Shown here: in pieces, positions 57,957 through 58,909 of the stretch
Position numbering within the stretch: the first letter of the stretch is position 1
Layout of the letters: each line of letters begins with the position of its first letter
Assembly (NCBI GenBank): GCA_910587075.1
Contig: CAJUKE010000003.1
Coordinates: 113,464-172,372 of the forward strand
From: an uncultured Muribaculaceae bacterium
Lineage (GTDB): Bacteria; Bacteroidota; Bacteroidia; Bacteroidales; Muribaculaceae
Direction of reading: 5' to 3'
Length of the DNA stretch: 58,909 bases
Notes under the pieces: model-generated
Databases searched by the model: none
What the model saw: only the letters and a program-made list of their open reading frames with translations
What the model was told of the DNA's origin: nothing
Translations under genes and position numbers: made by a program

Positions 57957-58796
57957 TTATCTCCAGCCCATGAACATCTTTACAACCTCGGGGGCGTGAT
58001 GGTCGAAGAAAAGGCTCTGTTTTGTGTCGAGAGCCGCGATGGCCGCCATATCCTCGCCCGACAGCTCGAAGTCGAAAATATCGAGGTTCTGTCGCATACG
58101 CTCGACGTGGACTGACTTCGGTATTATGATCACATCGCGCTGGATGAGCCAGCGGAGAGCGACCTGGGCCACCGATTTGCCGTATTTCTTGCCGATTTCC
58201 TCGAGCACGGGGTTGGTGAAGAAATTGTTGCGACCTTCGGCGAGGGGAGCCCACGCCATCATATGTGTGCCAAACTCTTTCATATATCCCTGAGCCTCGG
58301 TCTGCTGGTCGAACACATGGGTTTCAACCTGATTGACAGCGGGAGCGATCTCAACGTTGCTCGCCAGGTCGATGAAGTGGTCGGGATAGAAGTTGCTTAC
58401 ACCGATCGCGCGGACCTTCCCCTCCTTATAGGCGGCCTCCAGTGCGCGGTAAGCGCCGTAGCGGTCGCAGAAGGGCTGGTGGAGGAGCATCAGGTCGATG
58501 TAGTCGGTGCCGAGTTTGCGCAGGCTCTCGTCAATCGAGGCCTTGGCCTTTTCAAACCCATAGTTTGAAATCCACACCTTAGACACCAGGAAAAGTTCGT
58601 CGCGTGAAATGCCGCTTTTCTTAACGGCGGCTCCAACGCCTTCCTCGTTGTGGTAAGCCTGGGCGGTGTCAATCATGCGGTAGCCGACACTCAGAGCATC
58701 GGAAACACAACGTTCACACTCGACGGGAGATACCTGATATACTCCGTAGCCAATCCGGGGCATTACAACCCCGTTATTTAATGTTACTGTCTTCAT
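57957..58796 (-). CDS. Aldo/keto reductase
   Basis: 279 residues of the AKR5-like prokaryotic branch. The catalytic tetrad is visible: Asp and Tyr in RMIDTAQAYHNEEGVG, Lys in LFLVSKVWISNYG and His in LMLLHQPFCDRYGAY. The NADPH-binding end is VIIIPKSVHVERMRQNL. It reduces aldehydes or keto compounds such as 2,5-diketogluconate or methylglyoxal; the real substrate is unknown. It is upstream of, and probably co-transcribed with, the exported flavodoxin gene. Confidence 0.93.
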   Translation of the reverse strand: MKTVTLNNGVVMPRIGYGVYQVSPVECERCVSDALSVGYRMIDTAQAYHNEEGVGAAVKKSGISRDELFLVSKVWISNYGFEKAKASIDESLRKLGTDYIDLMLLHQPFCDRYGAYRALEAAYKEGKVRAIGVSNFYPDHFIDLASNVEIAPAVNQVETHVFDQQTEAQGYMKEFGTHMMAWAPLAEGRNNFFTNPVLEEIGKKYGKSVAQVALRWLIQRDVIIIPKSVHVERMRQNLDIFDFELSGEDMAAIAALDTKQSLFFDHHAPEVVKMFMGWR

Positions 58797-58818
58797 TATA
58801 GTAGTTTTACTTGTTCTG

Positions 58819-58826
58819 CAAATTAA
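58819..58826 (-). promoter_or_regulatory. Possible -7 element of the aldo/keto reductase-flavodoxin operon
   Basis: TTAATTTG on the minus strand has one mismatch to TAnnTTTG and lies 22 nt before the ATG at 58796. No -33 element is clear. To the right (58827-58909) I see only AT-rich sequence. Confidence 0.4.
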
Positions 58827-58909
58827 ACAAAACCGAGAAATCTTTGCTTAATACAAACTTCGGTAAGTTATACCTATTTTACCTTATCAGAGTTGCCCTT
58901 TCAAAATTT

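Noticed and set aside
1..58909. tRNA, rRNA, CRISPR arrays, insertion sequences, prophage or toxin-antitoxin genes
   Set aside because: Looked for by pattern (cloverleaf ends, regular direct repeats, transposase motifs, inverted terminal repeats); none found in the gaps between genes.

Overview
The window is a GC-rich (roughly 60% by eye), gene-dense piece of a Bacteroidales chromosome. The evidence is a SusC/SusD pair, an ECF sigma factor with a DUF4252 lipoprotein, DUF6377, DUF4890, DUF5074 and DUF362 families, a Cbp1-type lipoprotein, BspA-like leucine-rich repeats, and many promoters with the Bacteroidetes architecture (-33 TTTG, about 20 nt, -7 TAnnTTTG). I infer a gut or host-associated member, possibly Muribaculaceae or a relative; the family cannot be fixed from sequence alone. 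I see no rRNA, tRNA, CRISPR array, phage or insertion sequence, so this is mostly core chromosome.

Layout. 0-2.1 kb: ECF sigma factor, membrane partner and DUF4252 lipoprotein (minus strand). 2.2-5.4 kb: lgt, then the pta-ackA acetate pathway (minus). 5.6-10.2 kb: a U32 peptidase-like protein, converging on a sugar-kinase-like phosphotransferase that overlaps a DUF6377 regulator. 10.5-13.7 kb: two secreted proteins, one BspA-like and one with a duplicated unknown domain. 13.9-18.4 kb: SurA-like chaperone, OstA/LptA-like protein and M18 aminopeptidase. 18.5-20.1 kb: a DUF5074 surface protein. 20.3-26.3 kb: a DsbD-alpha paralogue, DsbD, MazG, a small secreted protein, topoisomerase III and a Cys-rich membrane peptide. 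26.4-30.7 kb: a 5'-nucleotidase and a Ca2+ P-type ATPase, divergent from a mirror-image promoter. 30.7-34.6 kb: the methionine operon metY-metX-hom. 34.6-42.0 kb: an RND efflux system with its TolC, and a LytS/LytTR two-component system. 42.2-48.9 kb: Cbp1-type lipoprotein, SusC/SusD, DUF4890. 49.3-53.3 kb: a TolC-HlyD-MFS (EmrAB-like) efflux operon. 53.3-58.8 kb: gpmA, a TonB receptor with DUF362, a gene remnant, an exported flavodoxin and an aldo/keto reductase.

The most notable signal is the leader of the metY-metX-hom operon (34337-34597, minus strand). It has a promoter, a 35-codon ORF with seven Met codons in eight (codons 21-28), and an intrinsic terminator. Three alternative RNA pairings (1:2, 2:3, 3:4) can be drawn by eye in the arrangement of a textbook translation-coupled attenuator. 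This predicts that the operon is controlled by methionyl-tRNA supply through a leader peptide rather than by a SAM riboswitch or MetJ. Other points of interest are predicted leaderless transcripts around 42.04-42.16 kb, a 21-nt element shared upstream of lgt and the SurA-like gene, heptad repeats in two intergenic regions, an A9 tract between the export signal and flavodoxin domain of one gene, and a structured leader with a small ORF in front of the MFS efflux operon.
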